Part shown: piece by piece, positions 6,747 through 15,000 of the stretch
Numbering within the stretch: the first letter of the stretch is position 1
How the letters are laid out: the number at the start of each line of letters is the position of its first letter
Origin: an uncultured Odoribacter sp.
GTDB taxonomy: Bacteria > Bacteroidota > Bacteroidia > Bacteroidales > Marinifilaceae
Direction: 5' to 3'
Length of the DNA: 17,795 nt
NCBI GenBank assembly: GCA_947176455.1
Contig: CAMWQQ010000014.1
Location: 1-17,795 of the forward strand
The notes under the pieces: generated by a model
The model's input: only the letters and a program-made list of their open reading frames with translations
Told to the model about the DNA's origin: nothing
Database searches by the model: none
Translations under genes and position numbers: made by a program

Positions 6747-8096
6747 ATGGGTAGTATGCCTCAAATCGTTTATTTGCCGAGGTGGTCGGATACGGTGGCT
6801 TTGAGAAAGCTGGCGGAGACGCATAGGTCGGATTATCTTTTGTTGTACACGGGGACAAGCGAACTGCATTTGGCTCCCCGTGCCGTGGAAAGAATGTTGC
6901 AGGTTGCCCGGATGTCGGATGCCGTGATGTTGTATGCGGATTATTTCCGGCGGGAGGGTGATGTAAAAAAAAGCATCCCTGTTTTGGAATATCAGTTGGG
7001 CAGTTTGAGGGATGATTTCGATTTTGGCCCCCTGCAATTGTATCGGACCCGGGAGTTTGCCGAAGCCGTGGCGGAAATGGAGGAGGATTACCGTTATGCA
7101 GCCTTGTACGATTTGCGCTTGAGGCTGTCTCGGAAAGGCGACATCGTGCGTTTGCCGGAATCCTTGTACACGGTGGAGGAAACGGATTTCCGGAAATCCG
7201 GCGAAAAACAGTTCGATTACGTGAATCCTGCCCAGCGGGAGGTGCAGGTGGAAATGGAGCAGGCCTGTACGGCTCATTTGCGCGCCATAGGGGCGAAGCT
7301 TGCACCGCGTACCCGGAGCGTCGAATTGGAGGTGGGAGGTTTTTCGGTGGAGGCTTCCGTGGTGATTCCGGTGAAAGACCGGGTGGGCACGATTGCCGAT
7401 GCCGTGGGTTCAGCTTTGAGTCAGCAGACGGATTTTCCGTTCAATGTAATCGTGGTGGACAACCATTCCACGGACGGCACCACTGCCGTTGTGCAGGAAC
7501 TGGCACGGACAAACCCGTCGCTTGTGCATCACATTCCCGCTTCCCGGGAGCTGGGCATCGGAGGATGCTGGAACGAGGCGATAGGGCATCCCGATAGCGG
7601 AAAGTTCGTCGTTCAGTTGGATAGCGACGATTTGTATTCGGATGAACATACCCTCCAGACGATAGTGGATGCTTTTTATCGGGAAAAATGCGCTATGGTG
7701 ATTGGCAGTTACCGAATGGTGAACTTCCGACTGGAGGAAATTCCGCCGGGCGTGATTGCTCATCGGGAGTGGACGGCGGAGAACGGGCACAACAATGCTT
7801 TGCGCATCAACGGACTGGGGGCTCCCCGGGCGTTTTACACCCCGGTGGTGCGGAGCATCGGGTTCCCCAATGTCAGCTATGGAGAAGATTATGCCGTCGC
7901 GCTTGCCGTTTCCCGGGAATATCGGATAGGACGCATTTTCGACGCCCTGTACCTTTGTCGCCGTTGGGACGGCAATTCCGATGCGGCACTGGATGTCGCG
8001 AAGCAGAATGCCTATCATTTTTACAAGGACAAAATCCGGACACTGGAGCTGAAAGCCCGGATGAAAATGAATATTTCGGAAGCCGGAGATGAATAA
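6747..8096 (+). CDS. Family 2 (GT-A fold) glycosyltransferase with an N-terminal half GT domain
   Basis: This 449-residue cytoplasmic protein has a complete GT2 domain from about 201. Visible are ASVVIPVKDRVGTIADAV (203-220), VVDNHSTDGT (236-245), the metal/nucleotide-sugar DxD-type motif LDSDD (291-295) and the catalytic-region YGEDYAVAL (378-386). The first 190 residues look like the second half of another GT-A domain (VMLYADYFRR and the ALYDLRLRLSRKGDIVRLPE segment), but the position matching the DSDD motif reads LYTGTSELHL, without aspartates. It may therefore be a structural or acceptor-binding remnant. There are no membrane helices, and the acceptor and sugar donor cannot be told. A second ATG at 6756 is an alternative start. 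The last eight bases overlap the DUF4922 gene, so this is the first gene of a coupled operon. Confidence 0.85.
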   Translation: MGSMPQIVYLPRWSDTVALRKLAETHRSDYLLLYTGTSELHLAPRAVERMLQVARMSDAVMLYADYFRREGDVKKSIPVLEYQLGSLRDDFDFGPLQLYRTREFAEAVAEMEEDYRYAALYDLRLRLSRKGDIVRLPESLYTVEETDFRKSGEKQFDYVNPAQREVQVEMEQACTAHLRAIGAKLAPRTRSVELEVGGFSVEASVVIPVKDRVGTIADAVGSALSQQTDFPFNVIVVDNHSTDGTTAVVQELARTNPSLVHHIPASRELGIGGCWNEAIGHPDSGKFVVQLDSDDLYSDEHTLQTIVDAFYREKCAMVIGSYRMVNFRLEEIPPGVIAHREWTAENGHNNALRINGLGAPRAFYTPVVRSIGFPNVSYGEDYAVALAVSREYRIGRIFDALYLCRRWDGNSDAALDVAKQNAYHFYKDKIRTLELKARMKMNISEAGDE

Positions 8097-9033
8097 CGGG
8101 GATTTACAGCGGTTGCACGACAGTCAGATGCGGGAATTTGAACTGGCACGACGGAATTTTGACGGTTTGCGACAGGTGGTTTACCGGGACATTGATTTCG
8201 GGGCGTTCTCCGTCCGGGTACAGTACAATCCGGCACGGATGCTTTCCACCAATGCCAAGGTCGACCGGCAGACGTTGCAGTCCCGTCCCTGTTTCCTTTG
8301 CGGGGAGCATTTGCCGGAGGGACAGCGGGGAATCGCCTATGACGGGGGCTATCACATTTTCGTGAATCCGTATCCCATTTTCCCCCGGCATTTCACGGTT
8401 CCCGCTGATGCGCACATTCCCCAGCGAATCGATGCGCATATCGGGACGTTGTTGCGACTTGCCTCCGATTTTACTGACTATGTGGTGTTTTACAATGGAC
8501 CGGAGTGCGGGGCTTCGGCTCCGGATCATTTCCATTTCCAAATGGTGCCTCGGCAGTCGATGCCCTTGGAACAGGACATCCGGCGGGAGGAGTTGCGGAG
8601 AACGGTGGTTCGGAAAGAAGGGTGTTCCGTTTCCGTATTGGAGAACTACCTCCGGGAAGTGGTGGTGCTGAGGGTTTCTCGTTGGCAGGATTTGTCGGAA
8701 TGGTTCGTCCAGGTGCGGGACGGAGTCGGACGGCTGGTGTCTTTCCAGGAGGAGCCGATGATGAACGTGCTGGCGTGGTTTGAGGACGGTTGGTGGACGT
8801 TGTGCGTGTTTCCCCGGAAGCTGAGGCGACCGAGGCAGTTTTTTGCTGAGGGGGAGGAAAAGATATTGTTCAGTCCCGGGTGCGTGGATATGGCGGGGGT
8901 GATAGTCGCTCCCCGGAAGGAGGATTTTGACCGCTATTCGGTATCGTTGTTGACCGACCTTTTCGGACAGGTGTCCGCGACGCCCGATGTGCGTGATGCA
9001 CTGGTTCAGGAATTAGAAAAGATAAGTTTATGA
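8089..9033 (+). CDS. DUF4922 protein: HIT-superfamily (Ap4A/GDP-sugar phosphorylase-like) nucleotidyltransferase
   Basis: This is a 314-residue protein of the DUF4922 type with no characterised member known to me. The sequence carries the hallmark of the GalT/Ap4A-phosphorylase/GDP-hexose-phosphorylase branch of the HIT superfamily. That hallmark is GASAPDHFHFQ (141-151), i.e. HxHxQ with His147, His149 and Gln151; the middle histidine is the expected nucleotidylated residue. Supporting segments are RPCFLCGEHLP with Cys68/Cys71 (66-76), FVNPYPIFPRHFTVP (91-105) and, near the C-terminus, SPGCVDMAGVIVAPRKEDF (262-280). The inferred chemistry is nucleotidyl transfer or phosphorolysis of a dinucleotide or NDP-sugar; the substrate is unknown. 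It overlaps the glycosyltransferase gene by eight bases, and its TGA overlaps the next ATG (ATGA), so it is translationally coupled on both sides. The family call is firm; the HIT-like activity is inference from motifs. Confidence 0.82.
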   Translation: MNNGDLQRLHDSQMREFELARRNFDGLRQVVYRDIDFGAFSVRVQYNPARMLSTNAKVDRQTLQSRPCFLCGEHLPEGQRGIAYDGGYHIFVNPYPIFPRHFTVPADAHIPQRIDAHIGTLLRLASDFTDYVVFYNGPECGASAPDHFHFQMVPRQSMPLEQDIRREELRRTVVRKEGCSVSVLENYLREVVVLRVSRWQDLSEWFVQVRDGVGRLVSFQEEPMMNVLAWFEDGWWTLCVFPRKLRRPRQFFAEGEEKILFSPGCVDMAGVIVAPRKEDFDRYSVSLLTDLFGQVSATPDVRDALVQELEKISL

Positions 9034-10340
9034 TACAGACGATTCCATACATCGAAGTCGGTGTCCTGTTTGCCGAGAAGATACATTTCAGACTGAACGG
9101 CACATTCCGTGCCGGGAGCAAGGCGTATGAAGGGGAATATTGCGTTTACAGGGAAAAGGAGAAGTATTGGTTGCAAGGAGCGGAAGGCGTGCAGGAGATT
9201 GCCTTGCCGGTGGTGTTTGCCCCTGACGACTATGTCGCCCGGGATTTCGACTTGACGGAGGTGGTCATCGGCATCCAGTTCCATTGGGAACGCAAGGAGA
9301 CCCAAAAGTTCAGGGGCGAGTTGAAAATCATAGACGAGGGGGAACATTTGACGGCAGTTAACCGTTTGCCCCTGGAAGATTATCTGGTGAGCGTCATCTC
9401 TTCCGAGATGAAAGCCACCGCTTCGCTGGAGTTTTTAAAGGCGCACGCTGTTATTTCCCGGAGTTGGTTGCTGGCACAGCAGGAGAAAGCCCGGCAGTTG
9501 GCAGGACCGTATTGCTCCTGCCGGCAGAACGACCGGGAATATATCCGTTGGTACGACCGGGAGGACCACGCCCATTTTGACGTATGTGCCGATGACCATT
9601 GCCAGCGTTATCAGGGCATCAGCAAGGCTTATACGCCTGTCGTCCTGGAAGCGGTGCGGAGTACCTGTGGGGAGGTGCTGACTTATCACAGTAAAATTTG
9701 CGATGCCCGTTTTTTCAAGTGTTGCGGGGGAGCTACCGAACGCTTTGAGAATACTTGGGAGCCGGTCGTGCATCCCTATTTGGACAAGATTACCGATGCC
9801 GAAACTCCGCTCGATACCGGAGACCTTTCGGAAGAAGGGGTTGCCCGGAAGTGGATACTTTCTGCTCCGGAGGCGTTCTGCAACACTTCGGACGCCAAGG
9901 TGCTGGGGGAGGTGCTGAACGATTACGATTTGGAAACGCAGGACTTTTTCCGTTGGCAGGTTCGCTACACGGCATCTGAATTGTCCGCCTTGGTGCGGGA
10001 AAAGACGGGTTTTGATTTTGGCACGGTCACGGAAATCGTTCCGTTGGAGCGAGGTGTTTCGGGGCGACTGATTCGGGTCAGGATTGTCGGTACCCGCAAG
10101 ACGCTGGAAATCGGGAAGGAACTGCTGATTCGCAAGGCTTTTTCGCCGACTCACCTGTACAGTTCGGCTTTTGTCGTAGACAAGGAGGGAGAGGACTTTG
10201 TTTTCCACGGTGCCGGCTGGGGACACGGCGTGGGCTTGTGTCAAATCGGCGCGGCGGTTATGGGGGCACGGGGCTATTCCTATCGTCAGATTTTGCGACA
10301 TTACTTCAAGGATAGCGAGATTTCGCAACTTTATTCATAA
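9030..10340 (+). CDS. SpoIID/LytB domain protein (amidase enhancer / lytic transglycosylase-like)
   Basis: This 436-residue protein has a SpoIID/LytB domain, a family that cleaves or binds peptidoglycan glycan strands. Motifs: LPLEDYLVSVISSEM (113-127), with Glu126 at the position of the SpoIID catalytic glutamate; EFLKAHAVISRSWLL (134-148); a Cys/His cluster with His180, His182, Cys186, His190 and Cys191 before QRYQG, resembling the zinc site of clostridial SpoIID; FFKCCGGATERFENTW (228-243); and the C-terminal GAGWGHGVGLCQIGA (394-408). About 100 extra N-terminal residues (IPYIEVGVLF...) form a beta-rich region. No signal peptide or membrane anchor is visible at the N-terminus, which is odd for a wall-active protein. 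The start ATG overlaps the DUF4922 stop (ATGA). Confidence 0.9.
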   Translation: MIQTIPYIEVGVLFAEKIHFRLNGTFRAGSKAYEGEYCVYREKEKYWLQGAEGVQEIALPVVFAPDDYVARDFDLTEVVIGIQFHWERKETQKFRGELKIIDEGEHLTAVNRLPLEDYLVSVISSEMKATASLEFLKAHAVISRSWLLAQQEKARQLAGPYCSCRQNDREYIRWYDREDHAHFDVCADDHCQRYQGISKAYTPVVLEAVRSTCGEVLTYHSKICDARFFKCCGGATERFENTWEPVVHPYLDKITDAETPLDTGDLSEEGVARKWILSAPEAFCNTSDAKVLGEVLNDYDLETQDFFRWQVRYTASELSALVREKTGFDFGTVTEIVPLERGVSGRLIRVRIVGTRKTLEIGKELLIRKAFSPTHLYSSAFVVDKEGEDFVFHGAGWGHGVGLCQIGAAVMGARGYSYRQILRHYFKDSEISQLYS

Positions 10341-10358
10341 ACTCGAAACTGAAACGTT

Positions 10359-11657
10359 ATGAAACCCTGGTCTTGGATACCCACTCTTTATTTTGCCCAA
10401 GGGCTCCCTTATGTGGTCGTTATGACGGTGGCGGGCATTATGTTCAAGCGTCTGGGTATGTCGAATGCGGACCTTGCCCTGTACACCAGCGGATTGTATC
10501 TTCCGTGGGTCATCAAGCCCCTTTGGAGTCCGCTGGTGGACATCTTGAAGACGAAACGCTGGTGGATTGTCGTTATGCAAATCGTCATCGGTGCCGCACT
10601 GGGGGGAGTTGCTTTCACCTTGCAGGCACCTTTTGCCATTCGTTGTTGCTTGAGCTTTATGTGGTTGGTGGCGTTCAGTTCGGCAACGCACGACATCGCG
10701 GCGGACGGATTTTATATGTTGGCGTTGACGGAGCAGAAGCAGGCTTATTTTATCGGCATCCGGAATACGTTTTACCGGATTGCCGTTATTTTCGGTCAGG
10801 GAATATTGGTGATGTTTGCGGGTATGCTGGAGGCGTTCTATTCGGAACGTTTGCCGGAAGCAGTCGCTGTGCCTCGGGCGTGGGCGGTGACGTTCTACAT
10901 CTTGACGGCGTTGTTCGGGCTGTTGTGCATCTATCACCGTCGGATGCTTCCCCGTCCGGAAAAGGATTGTGCGGTTGCTGGCGGAAAGCGTTCTTCCTTC
11001 CGGGAAGTGTTGCGGGAGTTCGGGGGGACGTTCGGGACCTTTTTCCAGAAAGAGGGAATCGTTCCGGCATTGCTTTTTATCTTGTTTTACCGTTTTGCCG
11101 AGTCGCAGTTGGTGAAAATCACCGCTCCTTTCCTGTTGGATACTCCGGAGGCGGGCGGATTGGGACTCTCCACCGCGCAGGTGGGATTCGTTTACGGGAC
11201 GGTTGGGGTCGTGGCGTTGACTTTGGGGGGCATCGCCGGAGGGATTGTCTTGTCCCGCAAGGGCTTGCGTGCTTGCCTGTGGGGAATGACCGTTGCGATG
11301 AATCTGCCTAATTTGGTTTACCTGTATCTGGCTATGGCGCGTCCGTCCGGAATGGCGATTGTTTCCGGTTGCGTAGCCGTGGAACAGTTGGGTTACGGTT
11401 TCGGATTCACCTCCCTGACTTGTTTTATGATGCTTTTCAGCGCCGGCAGGCACCAGACGGCGCATTATGCGCTCTGTACCGGCTTTATGGCATTGGGGAT
11501 GATGACGCCCGGTATGTTTTCGGGTTGGCTGGAAGAGTTGCTCGGCTACCGGAACTTCTTTGTCTGGATTATGGGCTGTACCTTGCCCAGTTTTTGGGTG
11601 ACGGCGCGCATCCGTCCGTTGCTGGACAGGCATCTCCGTACCGATAGCAACCGATAA
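10359..11657 (+). CDS. MFS transporter, AmpG-like (muropeptide permease family)
   Basis: This 432-residue polytopic inner-membrane protein has about twelve hydrophobic segments. Features placing it near AmpG are YFAQGLPY (11-18) in the first helix, PWVIKPLWSPLVD (49-61) and SATHDIAADGFYM (108-120), the counterpart of the AmpG ATQDIAxDG motif. AmpG imports GlcNAc-anhydroMurNAc peptides for cell-wall recycling. It follows the SpoIID gene by 18 bases and is the last gene of the operon, so import of peptidoglycan turnover products is the natural reading. The substrate is not proven, and other related sugar or peptide substrates are possible. A weak inverted repeat (AACCGA 11649-11654 / TCGGTT 11665-11670) spans its stop codon; it has only a short T-stretch and is a poor terminator. 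Confidence 0.82.
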   Translation: MKPWSWIPTLYFAQGLPYVVVMTVAGIMFKRLGMSNADLALYTSGLYLPWVIKPLWSPLVDILKTKRWWIVVMQIVIGAALGGVAFTLQAPFAIRCCLSFMWLVAFSSATHDIAADGFYMLALTEQKQAYFIGIRNTFYRIAVIFGQGILVMFAGMLEAFYSERLPEAVAVPRAWAVTFYILTALFGLLCIYHRRMLPRPEKDCAVAGGKRSSFREVLREFGGTFGTFFQKEGIVPALLFILFYRFAESQLVKITAPFLLDTPEAGGLGLSTAQVGFVYGTVGVVALTLGGIAGGIVLSRKGLRACLWGMTVAMNLPNLVYLYLAMARPSGMAIVSGCVAVEQLGYGFGFTSLTCFMMLFSAGRHQTAHYALCTGFMALGMMTPGMFSGWLEELLGYRNFFVWIMGCTLPSFWVTARIRPLLDRHLRTDSNR

Positions 11658-11968
11658 CGGCGTTTCGGTTTTGTCCGGCGATGCCAGAAAACACGGGCTT
11701 GAAAAATTTTCTGCATTTTCTTCAAAAAAAATTCGGGATTCTGAAACCTTGCCATTCTTTTTGGCGTAAAACTTGATGATTTAGCACACACCACGGGGAG
11801 AGGAAGCTTATAAACAAGCTGTTTTCACGATAGTTCTTTAAAATGATTGCCTGATAAACTACGGGATAATTACACCACGCACACACCACACAGACGCACG
11901 CACATATAATAATTTCTTTTCAGAATCCCTATCAGGATAGTTTTAAAGTCTCCGGGAAATGTCTCCCT
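11658..11968. other. Noncoding stretch of about 310 bases
   Basis: No convincing gene, tRNA or rRNA was found. Visible features are a direct repeat GCACACACCAC (11784-11794 and 11879-11889), a C/A-rich stretch (about 11872-11904), a boxA-like sequence AGTTCTTTAAAA (11832-11843), a small hairpin AGCTT/AAGCT near 11804-11819 and a near-match to the -7 box, TAGTTTTA (11938-11945). Reading frames crossing the region also cross the terminator hairpin and look like chance. A small RNA ending at the downstream terminator is possible but unsupported by a good promoter. Confidence 0.5.
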
Positions 11969-12011
11969 AAAAAACACAGAAGGCGCAAAACAGCGCCTTC
12001 TGCTGTTTTTT
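11969..12011. terminator. Strong intrinsic terminator, probably bidirectional
   Basis: CAGAAGGCGC (11977-11986) and GCGCCTTCTG (11993-12002) form a perfect 10-bp stem with a 6-base AAAACA loop. With one bulged C (12003) the stem extends through AAAAAACA (11969-11976) against TGTTTTTT (12004-12011), giving a U-run on the plus-strand transcript and the matching run on the minus strand. It ends about 40 bases upstream of the mfd -7 element and would insulate mfd from upstream transcription. Confidence 0.88.
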
Positions 12012-12050
12012 GTCGAGTCGCTTGATTGTTCCGGGTGTTCAAAAAAATTG

Positions 12051-12058
12051 TACCTTTG
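12051..12058 (+). promoter_or_regulatory. Bacteroidota -7 element (TACCTTTG) for mfd
   Basis: TACCTTTG is a full TAnnTTTG match; the 11-mer TTGTACCTTTG is identical to that before prmC. An ATTG at 12025-12028, 22 bases upstream, is a possible but imperfect -33 box. The expected transcription start near 12064 excludes any start codon for mfd upstream of that point and so supports the TTG at 12083. Confidence 0.55.
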
Positions 12059-12082
12059 TGTCGGTTTAATTTGGATAAAAAA

Positions 12083-15000
12083 TTGAATACAAAGGATTTG
12101 TTGCAAAAATACCTGTCGGCGGGAGTCATCGGGAAATTGACTTCACGGCTGACTTCCGGCGGGGACAGAAAGTACAAGCTTGTCAACAATGCCGGTTCGG
12201 TGACCGCTTTGCTGGTGGGAGCTATGCGGACAACCCGTCCGGGCTTTCGGGTGGTGGTCTTGAACGACCGGGAAGAGGCGGCCTATTTTTACAATGACCT
12301 TGTCGCTGTCGCGGACGAGCAGAAAACGGCTTTTTTGCCTTCTTCGTACAGGCGGATGATCAAAGAGGAGGAGAAAGACAACGATTCGGTTCTGGTGCGG
12401 ACGGAGGTGCTGAATAACATCAGCAACGGATTGGTGGACACGCTGGTGACTTTTCCCGAGGCGTTGGCGGAGAAGGTGGTGGACCGTTCCGTATTGGCGG
12501 ATATGTCGATGATTGTCCGTCAAGGCGATAAACTTTCCATTTCTTTCGTGGAAAATCTCTTGGTGGAATACGGGTTTGAACGGAACGACTTTGTGTATGA
12601 ACCCGGACAGTTTTCGATTCGGGGGAGCATCGTGGATATTTATTCGTTTGCGGAGGAGTTGCCAGTGCGGATTGATTTCTTCGGGGATGAGGTGGATTCT
12701 GTTCGCTTTTTTGACGTTGAAACCCAATTGTCCGACCGCCGGGTGGAGCAGGTTTCCATTGTGCCGGACTTGAGTCGGACCTCCGAAACCGGCGCGCATA
12801 CCGACTTGTTTTCCTATTTCGGGGAAAAACCCGTGTGGTGGGTGAAGAACGGAATGTTCCTGCACGACAAGGTGAAAGCATTGTATGCGGAGGCGGGCGA
12901 CGGACTGATGACTTCCGAGGAGGTGCTGATGAGCTACGTGGATGCCTGTCCCGTGGTGGAATGGGGACCTGATTTGTATTTCCGGGGGGAAACCGTGGAT
13001 GTCGGTTGCGAGGTGCAGCCCCCGACCAACAAGCATTTCGATTTGCTGGCGGAAACCTTGCAGTCGCGCCAGGCGAACGGTTACCAGTTGTGCATCTGTT
13101 CCGGCAACGAGATGCAGATACAGCGGATTCGCGACATTTTCAAGGACAAGGGCTACCGGATTGATTTTACCTGGCTGGAGGGGGTGATACACGAGGGATT
13201 TGCCGACACGAACGAGAAAATCTGCGTGTACACGGAGCATCAGATATTTGACCGCTATCATAAGTACCGCTTACAGACCACCCGCATCCGGCAAGGCAGG
13301 GAGGCGATTACGCTCGGCGAATTGCAGAGTTTGCATCCCGGCGATTACGTCGTCCACGTCGACCACGGCATTGGCAGGTTCGGCGGTCTCGTCAAACTCA
13401 ACAATGACGGGAAAGAGCAGGAGGTCATTCGGCTGGTCTATAAGAATAATTCGGAATTGTATGTGGGGCTTCATTCCTTGCATAAGATTTCCAAATACAA
13501 GGGGAAAGACGGTGTGCCTCCGGTGGTGAACAAGCTGGGCGGAGATGCTTGGAACCGCCTGAAACAAAAGACCAAGTCCCGGGTAAAGGACATCGCCCGG
13601 GAATTAATCGCCTTATATGCCCGTCGCAAAAGCGAGGTCGCCTTTGCCTTTTCAAAGGACAGCTATTTGCAGCAGGAAATGGAGGCCTCTTTTATGTATG
13701 ACGAGACGCCAGACCAGATGAAGGCAATCGAGGCGGTCAAGGTGGATATGGAACAGCCTCGGGTGATGGACCGGCTGGTGTGCGGAGATGTCGGTTTCGG
13801 CAAGACGGAGGTGGCTATCCGTGCCGCGTTCAAGGCGGTGGCGGACAGCAAGCAGGTTGCCGTACTGGTGCCCACGACTGTTTTGGCTTATCAGCATTAT
13901 CATACGTTTTCCCAGCGTCTGGAGGGGATGCCCTGCCGGATTGAATACATCAGCCGGATGAAGAAAAGCGGCGATATCAAGAAAATTTTGCAGGAATTGA
14001 AGGAGGGAAAGGTGGACATTGTTATCGGCACCCACCGGTTGACGAGCAAGGATGTCGAATTTAAGGATTTGGGTCTGCTGATTATCGACGAGGAACAGAA
14101 GTTCGGGGTCGGCGTGAAGGAGAAGCTGAAACAGATGAAACTGAACGTGGACACGCTGACGATGACCGCTACTCCGATTCCGCGAACCCTTCAGTTTTCC
14201 TTAATGGGTGCCCGGGATATGTCCATTATCCGGACGCCGCCACCCAACCGCTATCCGATTGTGACGGAACTGCATCGTTTTGACGAGCAGTTGATAAAGG
14301 AAGTGATTCTATATGAGTTGTCCCGGAACGGTCAGGTGTTCTTCATCCACAACCGAGTGGAGACGATTCGGGACATTCAGGGGATGTTGCAACGGGTGAT
14401 ACCCCAAATAAAGACTTGCGTTGCCCACGGACAGATGTCCGGCGAGGAACTGGAACGGGTGATGCACGATTTTGTCCGGGGAGATTACGATGTGTTGATT
14501 GCGACGACCATTATCGAGTCGGGATTGGACATTCCGAATGCCAATACGATGATTATCAATCAGGCGCAGAATTATGGACTGAGCGACTTGCACCAGTTGC
14601 GGGGTCGAGTGGGACGTTCCAACAAGAAGGCTTTTTGCTATTTGCTGACTCCGCCTTTGGACGTGGTCAATCCGGATGCGCGCAGGCGATTGAAGGCGAT
14701 AGAGGATTTCAGCGGACTGGGAAGCGGATTCAACATCGCGATGCAGGACCTCGACATCCGGGGTGCCGGGAATATCCTGGGGGCGGAGCAGTCCGGCTTT
14801 ATCGCTGAAATTGGGTACGAGACTTATCAGCGCATTTTGAACGAGGCTTTGTTGGAGTTGCGGGAAGAGGAGTTCCCGGAGGCGATGACGGAACAGGCGG
14901 AACAACGGCAGGAGTTTGTTGCCGAGTGCGTGATTGAATCCGATTTTGAGGTGCTGATACCGGACACTTACGTGGAGAACATCAGCGAGCGCGTCCGTTT

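Noticed and set aside
11870..12189. Minus-strand open frames across the region before mfd
   Set aside because: They run through the terminator hairpin and the mfd promoter, and their residue composition is not protein-like; treated as chance frames.
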